A DNA stretch of 34,182 bases, taken from Actinomycetota bacterium. Its GTDB lineage: Bacteria; Actinomycetota; Acidimicrobiia; Acidimicrobiales; CADCSY01. Location: the NCBI GenBank assembly GCA_016781105.1, contig JADDRA010000051.1, positions 4,037-38,218 on the forward strand. The letters are read 5' to 3'. Below the pieces are notes generated by a model. That model made no database searches, was not told the origin of the DNA, and saw only the letters and a list, made by a program, of their open reading frames with translations. Both the position numbers and the translations under genes were made by a program. This document shows positions 7,653 to 14,810 of this stretch, one piece after another; the stretch's first letter is position 1, and each line of letters opens with the position of its first letter.

Positions 7653-8774
7653 ATGGGCGGTGCCGGTCCGCTGTCGGTCTTCGCCGTCGAGGACACGAGT
7701 GCCCAGCTCACGTGGGGAGCCTGGGAGGGGGCGCCGACCCGGGTGGAGGCCGGCGACGCCTCTGCGGTGGTGGGCGACGGTGGCGGGCCCGGCGCCGCCG
7801 TGCTGCACGGCCTGCCTCCCGATGCCGACCTCGACCTGGTGGCCCAGCCCGAGGGCGGGCCCACCCGCTGGCTCGGCCCGCTGCGCACCCTCGCGCCGCC
7901 CCCGGGCCGGGAGCTGTTCCGCTTCGCCACCGTCAACGACGTCCACCTCGGCGATCCCCGTTTCGGGTACCTCCCCACCGTGGCCCACCCCGCCGGCGAC
8001 GGCCAGCCCCCACCCGAGCGCTGCCTGGGTGCAGCCGTGGCCGAGCTGGCCGAGTGGGGAGCCCAGCTCGTCGTGGCCAAGGGCGACATCACCGACCACG
8101 GCAGCGTGGAGGAGTGGGAGACGGCGGCGGCCCTGCTGTCGGGCCCGGGGCTGCCCGTCGAGGCCATGCTGGGCAACCACGACGTGTGCGCCGGCGCCAC
8201 CGAGGGCGATCAGGTCCTGGCCGGCGCCGGCATCACCCTCAGCACGGGCGCTCCCCAGGCCCGGGACCTGCCCGGGTTCCGCCTGGTCCTGACCGACACC
8301 ACCGTGGCCGAGCACAACCGGGGCACCGCTGCTCGCCTGGGCGGCGTCGGCGACCTCGTGGCCGAGGCCGACGGCCCGGCGGTGGTGGCCCTGCACCACC
8401 ACCTCCAGCGCCACCGGTTGATGACCCACCCGCCCCGGGGGATCCCCGGGCGCGAGGCCATGCCCTTCCTCGACGAGCTGGCCCGCGCCAACCCGGCCAG
8501 CCTGGTCGTCACCGGCCACAGCCACCGTCACCGCCGCCACCGCTGGGGCCCGCTCACGATCACCGAGGTGGGCTCCCCCCAGGACTACCCCGGGACCTGG
8601 GCCGGCTACGTCGTCCACGAGGGTGGCATCCGCCAGGTCGTGCGCCGGGTGGCCGATCCCGACGCCCTCGCCTGGACCGAGTCCACCCGTGACTGCTTCC
8701 TCGGCCTGTGGGGCCGCTGGTCCCCGGGCACCCTGACCCAGCGCTGCTTCAGCCTCACCTGGCCCGAACGCTGA
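7653..8774 (+). CDS. Calcineurin-like metallophosphoesterase
   Basis: A 373-residue protein with the full dimetal phosphoesterase motif set: D96/H98 (NDVHLGD), D145 (AKGDITDHG), the GNHD block (174-177), the LHHH block (247-250) and GHSH (288-291). Residues 1-85 look like a beta-rich, fibronectin-like lead domain, as in some purple-acid-phosphatase relatives, but no signal peptide is present. The substrate could be a nucleotide, phosphoprotein or phosphodiester and cannot be read from sequence. The ATG at 7653 has a GGGAGG ribosome site overlapping the end of pepN. A longer frame starting inside pepN is an overlap artefact. Confidence 0.88.
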   Translation: MGGAGPLSVFAVEDTSAQLTWGAWEGAPTRVEAGDASAVVGDGGGPGAAVLHGLPPDADLDLVAQPEGGPTRWLGPLRTLAPPPGRELFRFATVNDVHLGDPRFGYLPTVAHPAGDGQPPPERCLGAAVAELAEWGAQLVVAKGDITDHGSVEEWETAAALLSGPGLPVEAMLGNHDVCAGATEGDQVLAGAGITLSTGAPQARDLPGFRLVLTDTTVAEHNRGTAARLGGVGDLVAEADGPAVVALHHHLQRHRLMTHPPRGIPGREAMPFLDELARANPASLVVTGHSHRHRRHRWGPLTITEVGSPQDYPGTWAGYVVHEGGIRQVVRRVADPDALAWTESTRDCFLGLWGRWSPGTLTQRCFSLTWPER

Positions 8775-8779
8775 ACCCC

Positions 8780-8828
8780 GTTCTTGCGTCTGTGAGCGTC
8801 ACCTGCTGGGACTGAGCGACGCAAGAAC
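8780..8828. repeat. Perfect 11-bp inverted repeat with 27-nt loop
   Basis: GTTCTTGCGTC (8780-8790) and GACGCAAGAAC (8818-8828) are exact reverse complements. The loop holds a smaller palindrome, GTGA-GCG-TCAC (8792-8802). It lies between the convergent phosphoesterase and binding-protein genes and is AT-richer than its surroundings. It could be a bidirectional terminator or a dispersed palindromic repeat; no poly-T tract follows. Confidence 0.6.
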
Positions 8829-8869
8829 AGCGCGGGGCCGGCGGGCCGGCCCGACCGCGACCAGGACGC

Positions 8870-9850
8870 TCACCCGTCGAAGCGCAGGCCGTAGACCTCC
8901 TCGTAGCCGGGCAGGCACAGCGGGCGCTCGGGGCACTCGGGCGGCCCGCCCAGCACCAGCGGCTCCGACACCTCGAGCAGGTCCGATACCGCCTGCAGGT
9001 CGTACTGCTCGGCCGTCTCCCGGGTGACGACCAGGGCGTTCTGGTCCTGGGCCTCGGACGGCTCCAGGAGGGTGAGCCCTTCGGCCAGCAAGGCCTCGAT
9101 GCGCTCGACGCCCCCTTCGGGCGACACCGACTCGGCCTCGGGGTCGAGGAAGGCGAGCAGGCTCTGGAGGTACTCGGGGACGATGTCGAGCTCGCCGCTC
9201 ACCAGCGAGGGATACGTCACCTGCTCCCGCGATCCGAGGTTGGCCTCCACCGTCACGTCGTAGCCGTGGGCCCGCAGGGCCTCGGCGTACATGTGGGCCA
9301 CGATCGTGCTCTCGGTGAAGTTGGCCGAGCCCACGGTCAAGGGTCCTGAGCCCTGGGGATCAGCCACCTCCAGCAGGCCCTCGGCTTCGAGGAAGTCGCG
9401 CGCCACGACCGCAGGGTCCTCTTTGTCCCCGTCGACCCGCTGGTTGAGCTCGGTGATCCCCTCCGTGGTCAGCGCCGCCGACACCTGGTCGAGCACCTCG
9501 GCGGCGGCCTCGTCGACCGCCTCGGTGCGCACCAGCGGGGTGATGTTCTCCGAGCCCTGCAGGCCCCGGTCGTCGTCGAGGACGACCCAGTCGTTGGCGG
9601 CGATGGCGCCGACGGTCGAGAACAGCACGGCCAGGTCGATGTCGCCCTGCTCGAGAGCGGTGACGGTGACGGCCCCGGGCTCGAGCGGCTGGAAGCCGAA
9701 GGCCGTCGCCGCCTCTCCACCACCGCCACCGGCCCCCGTCCCACCGGGGTCGGTCTCCACCGTGGAGGAATCGGCACAGCCGGCCAGGGCCAGGGCGCCG
9801 GCCAGCACCAGCGCGAGCAGCGGGCGGAGGCGGGCGGGCATGGTCGTCAT
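8870..9850 (-). CDS. Compatible-solute ABC transporter lipoprotein, apparently circularly permuted
   Basis: A 326-residue binding protein for glycine betaine, choline or a similar osmolyte, anchored by lipidation at C25 (lipobox ALAGC). Segments resembling the two lobes of the OpuCC/OsmF family are both present, but in reverse order. Residues 52-160 (FQPLEPGAVTVTALEQGDID, ending ARDFLEAEGLL) resemble the usual C-terminal half. Residues 170-326 (LTVGSANFTESTIVAHMYAE, LDIVPEY, ending EEVYGLRFDG) resemble the usual N-terminal half. A Gly-rich linker follows the lipid anchor. Total length equals one normal protein, so this is permutation rather than duplication. Two permease genes lie upstream on the same strand and the ATPase is divergent. 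A GGAAGGA ribosome site precedes the ATG. Confidence 0.88.
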   Translation of the reverse strand: MTTMPARLRPLLALVLAGALALAGCADSSTVETDPGGTGAGGGGGEAATAFGFQPLEPGAVTVTALEQGDIDLAVLFSTVGAIAANDWVVLDDDRGLQGSENITPLVRTEAVDEAAAEVLDQVSAALTTEGITELNQRVDGDKEDPAVVARDFLEAEGLLEVADPQGSGPLTVGSANFTESTIVAHMYAEALRAHGYDVTVEANLGSREQVTYPSLVSGELDIVPEYLQSLLAFLDPEAESVSPEGGVERIEALLAEGLTLLEPSEAQDQNALVVTRETAEQYDLQAVSDLLEVSEPLVLGGPPECPERPLCLPGYEEVYGLRFDG

Positions 9851-9960
9851 GGGAGTCCTTCCTGCAGTCCCTCCGGGGTGGCGCCCGGTCGTTTCCCATC
9901 AGACCAGATGGCAGCCAGCGGGGCCATCTCGCCGCCCCCGATTCTGGGCGCTTCGGTTGC

Positions 9961-10665
9961 TCAGCCACCTCGATCGTCGACAAAGCGGACGCGTTGGGGA
10001 CGGGGCCGAGGGCCAGGCCCGGGAGCCAGCGCCCGCTGCACCCGGCCCAGCCCCAGCTCGGTGACCAGGGCCAGGAAGGCGACGGCCAGGGCTCCGGCGA
10101 AGACCTCCACGGTGTCGCCCGTGCGCAGCCCGAGCAGGACGAGCGCACCCAGGCCCCCGTAGCCGACCAGGGCGGCCAGGGTGGCGGTGCCCACCACCTG
10201 CACGGCGGCGGTGCGCACTCCGGCCATGACCAGGGGCAGGGCCACGGGCAGCTCCACGGCGAGGAAGAGCTGGCGCCCGGTCATCCCCATCCCCAGGGCC
10301 GCCTCCTTCAGCTCGGCGTCGACCTCCCGGATCCCGACGTAGCCGTTGGTGACCATGGGCGGGACGGCCAGGGCGACCAGGGCGACCAGGGCCGGTGTCG
10401 TGCCGATGGAGCTGAGCTGGAGGGCGAGGACGAGCACGGCGAAGGAGGGCAGGGCCCGGCCCGCGTTGGAGACGTTGACGGCGACGACGCCACCCCGGCC
10501 CAGGTGGCCGAGCACCAGGCCGAGGGGCAACGCCAGCGTCGCCGCCAGCGCCATGGCCACCACGCAGATCCACAGGTGCTCGACGGCGAGGTTGGCCACA
10601 CCCGTCTCGCCCCGCCAGTTGGCCCGGTCGTTGAACCAGGCCGCCACCTCGACCAGGAAGTCCAA
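9961..10665 (-). CDS. Osmoprotectant ABC transporter permease (OpuCD/YehW-like)
   Basis: A 234-residue integral membrane protein with about six helices and the BPD-transporter fold. The cytoplasmic coupling loop reads EVDAELKEAALGMGMTGRQL, which contacts the ATPase. Motifs such as NAGRALPSFAVL and GVRTAAVQVVGTATLAALVG are typical of glycine-betaine/choline permeases of the OpuC/Yeh group. It follows the first permease by 4 nt and precedes the binding-protein gene, making a permease-permease-binding protein operon. Substrate specificity is inferred from the family and the neighbouring binding protein. Confidence 0.88.
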   Translation of the reverse strand: MDFLVEVAAWFNDRANWRGETGVANLAVEHLWICVVAMALAATLALPLGLVLGHLGRGGVVAVNVSNAGRALPSFAVLVLALQLSSIGTTPALVALVALAVPPMVTNGYVGIREVDAELKEAALGMGMTGRQLFLAVELPVALPLVMAGVRTAAVQVVGTATLAALVGYGGLGALVLLGLRTGDTVEVFAGALAVAFLALVTELGLGRVQRALAPGPGPRPRPQRVRFVDDRGG

Positions 10666-10669
10666 GCCC

Positions 10670-11326
10670 TCAGCCCCTCGCCGTCCAGGGCGTGAGGCGG
10701 CGCTGGACGACCAGCAGGGCGATGTCGGCGACCGCGGCCATGGCCACCGACAGGGCCGAGCCCACGACCAGCGGCGTGCGGAAGTCGCGGTTGAGCCCGT
10801 CGAGGATGAGCTGGCCCAGCCCGCCGTGGCCGATGAGGGCGGCCACCGTCACCAGACCGATGGTGGTCACGGTGGCGATGCGCACCCCGGCCACGATGGC
10901 GGGCAGGGCGAGGGGAAGCTCGATGCGGGCCAGGCGGCGGGCCCGTCGGTACCCGAGGCCCTGGGCTGCCTCCCGCACCTCGGCGGGTACGCCGTCGAGC
11001 CCGGCCACGATGTTGCGCACCAGGATGAGCAGCGTGTAGCCCACCAGCCCGATGAGGGCCGTGGTGCGCGACAGGCCCGTCCACGGCAACAGCAGCGCGA
11101 ACAGCGCCAGGGACGGGATGGCGTAGACCACGCCGGCGGCGGTCAGCACCGGCGGGTAGAGCCGGGGCCAGCGCCGGGCGGCCAGGGCCAGGGGCAGGGA
11201 GACGGCGATGCCGATGGCCACGGCCAGGGTGGTGAGCTCGACGTGCTCGCGCAGCAGGTCGAGGATCAGGGGCCGGTGGCCGGCGACCCACTCCCAGTCG
11301 ACCCACGCCTGCCGGCCCGTCACCAC
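10670..11326 (-). CDS. Osmoprotectant ABC transporter permease (OpuCB/YehY-like)
   Basis: A 218-residue permease paralogous to the next gene, with the same fold. The coupling loop is GVPAEVREAAQGLGYRRARR, and GVRIATVTTIGLVTVAALIG is the conserved segment after it. It is expected to form a heterodimer with the downstream permease in the cytoplasmic membrane. The GTG start at 11326 is only 44 nt from the divergent ATPase start. A TACAAC hexamer (minus strand, 11339-11334) lies 7 nt upstream of the GTG and is a weak match to the -10 consensus, so a leaderless start is possible but less certain than elsewhere. Confidence 0.88.
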   Translation of the reverse strand: MVTGRQAWVDWEWVAGHRPLILDLLREHVELTTLAVAIGIAVSLPLALAARRWPRLYPPVLTAAGVVYAIPSLALFALLLPWTGLSRTTALIGLVGYTLLILVRNIVAGLDGVPAEVREAAQGLGYRRARRLARIELPLALPAIVAGVRIATVTTIGLVTVAALIGHGGLGQLILDGLNRDFRTPLVVGSALSVAMAAVADIALLVVQRRLTPWTARG

Positions 11327-11354
11327 CGGCCCCGTTGTAGCCGAGGTCCGGCGG

Positions 11355-11360
11355 TAACGT
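11355..11360 (+). promoter_or_regulatory. -10 element, predicted near-leaderless promoter of the OpuCA-like ATPase
   Basis: TAACGT followed by 10 nt and the GTG at 11371. The 44-nt divergent spacer must hold promoters for both arms of the transporter locus, so expression of the two sides may be co-regulated. Confidence 0.4.
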
Positions 11361-11370
11361 CGGGGGACCC

Positions 11371-12498
11371 GTGATATGCCTGGAGCACCTGACCAAGCGC
11401 TTTCCCGGCGGCCAGGTGGCGGTCGACGACCTCAGCCTCGACGTCGCCGAGGGCGAGGTGTGCGTCCTGGTGGGGCCGTCGGGCTGCGGCAAGACCACGA
11501 CCATGAAGATGATCAACCGCCTGGTGGAGCCCACCAGCGGCCGGGTCCTCCTCGACGGCGTGGACGTGACGTCCGGCGACCCGGTCGCCCTGCGCCGGCG
11601 CATCGGCTACGTCATCCAACAGATCGGGCTGTTCCCCCACCAGAGCATCGCCGCCAACGTGGGGACCGTCTGCCGGCTCCTCGGCTGGGACCGGGCCCGG
11701 GTCGACGCCCGGGTCGACGAGCTGCTCGAGTTGGTCGGCCTGGACCCCGCCACCTACCGGGATCGCTACCCCCACCAGCTCTCGGGTGGGCAGCGCCAGC
11801 GGGTCGGGGTGGCCCGGGCGCTCGGTGCCGACCCGCCCGTGCTGTTGATGGACGAGCCCTTCGGCGCCATCGACCCCGTCACACGGGAGCGCCTGCAGCA
11901 GGAGTTCCTGCGCCTGCAGGCCGAGCTGGGCAAGACGGTCGTCTTCGTCACCCACGACATCGAGGAGGCGGTCACCCTCGGCGACCGCATCGCCGTGCTG
12001 GCCGAGGGCGGTGTGCTGGCCCAGCACGACACGCCCGCTCGCCTCCTGGCCCAGCCGGCCAGCGAGTTCGTGGCCGACTTCGTGGGCACCGACCGGGGCC
12101 TCCAGCGCCTCAAGGTGACGCCGGTCGACCCTGCCGACCTGGAGCACCCCCTGGTGGTGCGGACGACCACTCCCCTGGCCGAGGTGCGGGCCGCCCTGGA
12201 GCGCGACGGCGCCGAGCACGCCCTGGTGGTCGACGACGAGCAGCGGCTGCGGGGCTGGGTCCGCCGACCCTGGGTCGACGGAGAGGGCCGAGCCGGAGAG
12301 CGGGCCCGGCCGGTGGAGGCGACGGTGGCGACCGGGGCGAGCCTCGGCGACGCCCTCTCCCAGCTGCTGCTCCACGACGCCGGCTGGGTGGCGGTGCTCG
12401 ACGGCGAGCACTCCCTCGGCGTCCTCAGCCCCGCCGCGCTTCACACCGCCAGCCGCCGGCGCCTGGACGGGGCCCCCACCCGTCCCCCGACCGGCTGA
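11371..12498 (+). CDS. Osmoprotectant ABC transporter ATPase with CBS-like tail (OpuCA/ProV-like)
   Basis: A 375-residue ATPase that powers the divergent permease pair. Walker A (GPSGCGKTT), signature LSGGQRQRVGVARAL and Walker B VLLMDEPFGA are intact. The segment IGYVIQQIGLFPHQSIAANV is characteristic of the betaine/proline transporter subfamily. The C-terminal 115 residues (from about 250) resemble a CBS pair, with HPLVVRTTTPLAEVRAAL and DAGWVAVLDGEHSLGVLS. In OpuA-type transporters, CBS domains sense ionic strength and gate uptake. The gene sits opposite to its permeases instead of heading their operon. It ends 13 nt from a convergent gene, separated by a hairpin. Confidence 0.9.
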   Translation: MICLEHLTKRFPGGQVAVDDLSLDVAEGEVCVLVGPSGCGKTTTMKMINRLVEPTSGRVLLDGVDVTSGDPVALRRRIGYVIQQIGLFPHQSIAANVGTVCRLLGWDRARVDARVDELLELVGLDPATYRDRYPHQLSGGQRQRVGVARALGADPPVLLMDEPFGAIDPVTRERLQQEFLRLQAELGKTVVFVTHDIEEAVTLGDRIAVLAEGGVLAQHDTPARLLAQPASEFVADFVGTDRGLQRLKVTPVDPADLEHPLVVRTTTPLAEVRAALERDGAEHALVVDDEQRLRGWVRRPWVDGEGRAGERARPVEATVATGASLGDALSQLLLHDAGWVAVLDGEHSLGVLSPAALHTASRRRLDGAPTRPPTG

Positions 12499-12499
12499 C

Positions 12500-12524
12500 C
12501 CCACCGCCGGATCAGGCCGGTGGG
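12500..12524. terminator. Candidate bidirectional terminator hairpin
   Basis: CCCACCG (12500-12506) pairs exactly with CGGTGGG (12518-12524), with a short loop that can add two further C-G pairs. It spans the gap and stop codons of two convergent genes. There is no U-tract, so it may act as an RNA-end stabiliser or a weak terminator. Confidence 0.4.
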
Positions 12525-13801
12525 TCCTCGAAGGCGGCCAGCACCTCGCCCTGGGCCACGTAGGTCCGCCCCGGGCCGACCGCCGGGCTGGCCCGGGCCT
12601 CGCCCGTCAAGCCCGCCGTGCCCACCACCTCCCCGCCGGGAAGCCCGAGCAGGGTGAGCCGCCCGGAGCTGGTGGCCGCCACCCTGACCCCGTCGGTGTC
12701 CACCCGCACCCCCTCCTCGCCTCCGTCCACCCCGGCCTGCCAGCGCCGCTCCCCGGTCTCGCCGTCGAGGACGACCACACCCTCGGCGGTGGCCAGGGCC
12801 ACCACGCTCCCGGCCACGACCGGCGGCTGCACCAGGCCGGGATCGGGCACCCGCCAGCGCTCGCTCCCGTCCCCGGCGTCCAGCCCCACCAGTGCCCCGG
12901 TACCGTCCACGGCCACGGCCACCTCCTCTCCCAGGGCGGGCGCCACCTGGGGGGGTGCCAGGCTCAGCGCCGACCAGCGGGCATCGCCGCTGGCGGCGTC
13001 GAGGGCGACCAGCCCATCCGGTGCGGCCACCACGGCCAGGCCCACCCCGGCGGCGATCGGGTCGGCGCCGGTGCCGGCCGGGCTGCGCCAGCGCTCCTCG
13101 CCGGTCGCGCCGTCCAGGGCGATGACCTCACCGGCACTCACGAGGACGAGCCCGCCGGACAGGGCCAGCCGGCCGGAGAACGGGGCGTCGACCACCACCC
13201 GCCACTGCTCGGTGCCCGTGCGGGCGTCCACCCCGAACACGTGCCCGGCATCGGAGCCGGCCACCTGGGTAGCCAGGTAGACGAGACCTCCGGCGCTCGA
13301 GGGCGCGGCCAGCGCCCGCTCCCCGGTCTCGAAGCGCCAGCGGGCTGCACCGGTCTCCACGTCGGCAGCCACCAGCTCGCCCGAGCGGGTGGCCACGAAG
13401 ACCGTCGTCGACTCCAGCACCGGGCCGCCCACCACCGCCCCGCCGGCTCGCAGCCTCCACCGGGCCTCGAGCGGCGGTGGTCCTCCCCGGAGCAGGGCGG
13501 CGGCCAGGACCGTTCCCACGACCACCGCCGCCACCGCCACGACCGGGCGGCGGGAGCGGGGCGGAGAGGCCGCCGCCGAGGGCGACGGCCGGGGGAACGC
13601 CAGCCCGCACGACGGACACGAGGACCGCTCCCCGAGCGCCGCCGTGGTCCCGCAGGCCGGGCAGCGGGGAGCCGGCGGAGGGGCCTGGGGTACCTGGTTG
13701 CGAGGCGCGCCGCAACGGGGGCAGGCGTCGCCGGCGCCCCGGTCGGCCCGGCCGCACGACCAGCAGATGACCGTCGAGGTCCCCGGGCCCGGCCCGCTCA
13801 C
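12512..13801 (-). CDS. Double zinc-ribbon, single-TM, PQQ-type beta-propeller protein
   Basis: A 429-residue protein with three parts. Two CxxC-CxxC zinc ribbons occupy the N-terminus (C13/C16/C27/C30 and C47/C50/C62/C65). A Pro/Ser-rich linker and one membrane helix follow (about 87-104). The rest is a beta-propeller of PQQ-like repeats with recurring units such as LDGETGERRW, LDGATGEERW, LDAASGDARW and VDVETGAARW. The predicted topology puts the ribbons in the cytoplasm and the propeller outside. No quinoprotein catalytic residues could be assigned, so a BamB-like scaffold or sensor is more likely than a dehydrogenase. It starts 24 nt after sdhD on the same strand. Confidence 0.8.
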   Translation of the reverse strand: MSGPGPGTSTVICWSCGRADRGAGDACPRCGAPRNQVPQAPPPAPRCPACGTTAALGERSSCPSCGLAFPRPSPSAAASPPRSRRPVVAVAAVVVGTVLAAALLRGGPPPLEARWRLRAGGAVVGGPVLESTTVFVATRSGELVAADVETGAARWRFETGERALAAPSSAGGLVYLATQVAGSDAGHVFGVDARTGTEQWRVVVDAPFSGRLALSGGLVLVSAGEVIALDGATGEERWRSPAGTGADPIAAGVGLAVVAAPDGLVALDAASGDARWSALSLAPPQVAPALGEEVAVAVDGTGALVGLDAGDGSERWRVPDPGLVQPPVVAGSVVALATAEGVVVLDGETGERRWQAGVDGGEEGVRVDTDGVRVAATSSGRLTLLGLPGGEVVGTAGLTGEARASPAVGPGRTYVAQGEVLAAFEDPPA

Positions 13802-13825
13802 GCTAGCTCGCCCAGCCCCGCGAGC

Positions 13826-14242
13826 TCAGGAAGCGAAGGTGACGATCGTGAAGGTCCCGTAGGCGAAGAGGACCCCGCTCACGGTGTAGACGACGGCCTT
13901 CACCCCGGCCCGCAGGGCGGGCCGGCGGACGTAGTCGTCGATGCTCCAACGCAGGCCGTTGAGGCCGTGCAGGAGGGCGAGGGCCAGCAGGGTCCAGTCG
14001 AACAGGCGCCACAGCGGGTTGTCCCAGCGCTCGGCCACAAAGGCGGCGTCGGTCTCGACCACGTCGTTGACGATGTGGGTCAGGGCGAAGTGGGCCAGGG
14101 CCAGGAACACCAGCACCAGGCCGGAGACCCGCATGAAGAACCACGACCACGTCTCGAAGCTCGGGCGGGGCCGGCGCACCCGGGCGGCCGCCGCCGGCAC
14201 CACCTCTGTGGGAGTCGGGGAGGGAGAGACGCGGGTGCTCAC
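13826..14242 (-). CDS. sdhD: Succinate dehydrogenase membrane anchor subunit D
   Basis: A 138-residue protein with three membrane helices, expected to anchor the succinate dehydrogenase catalytic dimer and help bind heme b and quinone. FETWSWFFMRVSGLVLVFLA and the likely heme-ligand motif LHGLNGLRWSIDDY (H92) are typical of SdhD. The GTG at 14242 overlaps the sdhC stop by 4 nt (GTGA), which implies translational coupling. Longer in-frame extension upstream is antisense to real coding features of sdhC and was discarded. No sdhA or sdhB follows; the next gene is the PQQ-propeller protein. Confidence 0.85.
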   Translation of the reverse strand: MSTRVSPSPTPTEVVPAAAARVRRPRPSFETWSWFFMRVSGLVLVFLALAHFALTHIVNDVVETDAAFVAERWDNPLWRLFDWTLLALALLHGLNGLRWSIDDYVRRPALRAGVKAVVYTVSGVLFAYGTFTIVTFAS

Positions 14243-14619
14243 CCGAGCAGGGTCCCGTCGATGAACGGCTTCAGGATGACGTAGCCGCACGGGAGGCCGG
14301 CGACGAGGGTGAGGATGACGACGGCCGAGAGCAGGCGCCGCTCGTTGCGCACCGCGCCGGGGAAGAAGTCGACCGCCACCACGCGCAGACCGTTGAGGGA
14401 GTGGAACAACAGGGCGAGGAGCAGCCCCACCTCGAACAGGCGCAACAGGACGTTCCCGTAGAGCTCGTGCACCTCGTCGTAGAGCTCGGTGCTCAGGTTG
14501 ATCAACGAGACGTCGACGATGTGCAACAACAGGAACAGGAACACGAGCACCCCGGAGATCCGGTGGCCGACGAAGGCCCACTGGCCCGACCGGCCCCGGT
14601 AGACCGTGCTGGTGCTCAC
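14239..14619 (-). CDS. sdhC: Succinate dehydrogenase cytochrome b subunit C
   Basis: A 126-residue, three-helix protein. GHRISGVLVFLFLLLHIVD (18-36) is the hallmark SdhC first helix, and H73 in LLFHSLNGLRV is the expected heme b ligand. Together with SdhD it should form the quinone-reducing membrane domain of complex II. It starts with GTG 4 nt after a 60-residue membrane protein gene and overlaps sdhD by 4 nt. The catalytic flavoprotein and iron-sulfur subunits must be encoded elsewhere. Confidence 0.88.
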   Translation of the reverse strand: MSTSTVYRGRSGQWAFVGHRISGVLVFLFLLLHIVDVSLINLSTELYDEVHELYGNVLLRLFEVGLLLALLFHSLNGLRVVAVDFFPGAVRNERRLLSAVVILTLVAGLPCGYVILKPFIDGTLLG

Positions 14620-14623
14620 CGCG

Positions 14624-14806
14624 TCACCGGCGCCGGAACCAGCGGTCGGTGCGCACGGTGGTGGCCACGACGTGGAGGGCGAAGGCGCCCACGAGGAGGG
14701 TCACCACGCCCAGGGCCACGGAGAAGACGACCTGCGCCGTGGTGAGGGCCATGGTGATGGCCGTGGTCAGGGGCACCGTCGGGGCCGCGTTCAGGGCCGG
14801 CGTCAC
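14624..14806 (-). CDS. 60-residue membrane protein in the sdhCD operon
   Basis: An unrecognised 60-residue protein with one long or two short hydrophobic segments (roughly 15-52) and a strongly basic C-terminus (TVRTDRWFRRR), which predicts the tail in the cytoplasm. It sits between serS (4-nt gap) and sdhC (4-nt gap), so co-translation with sdhCD is likely. It could be an accessory complex II subunit or an assembly peptide. No homologous family is recognised, and the function is inferred from position only. Confidence 0.6.
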   Translation of the reverse strand: MTPALNAAPTVPLTTAITMALTTAQVVFSVALGVVTLLVGAFALHVVATTVRTDRWFRRR

Positions 14807-14810
14807 CGCC

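Noticed and set aside
8870-9850. Binding protein as a fusion of two truncated copies or a frameshifted gene
   Set aside because: Each lobe occurs once, total length is that of one protein, and a single signal/lipobox is present, so permutation is the simpler reading.
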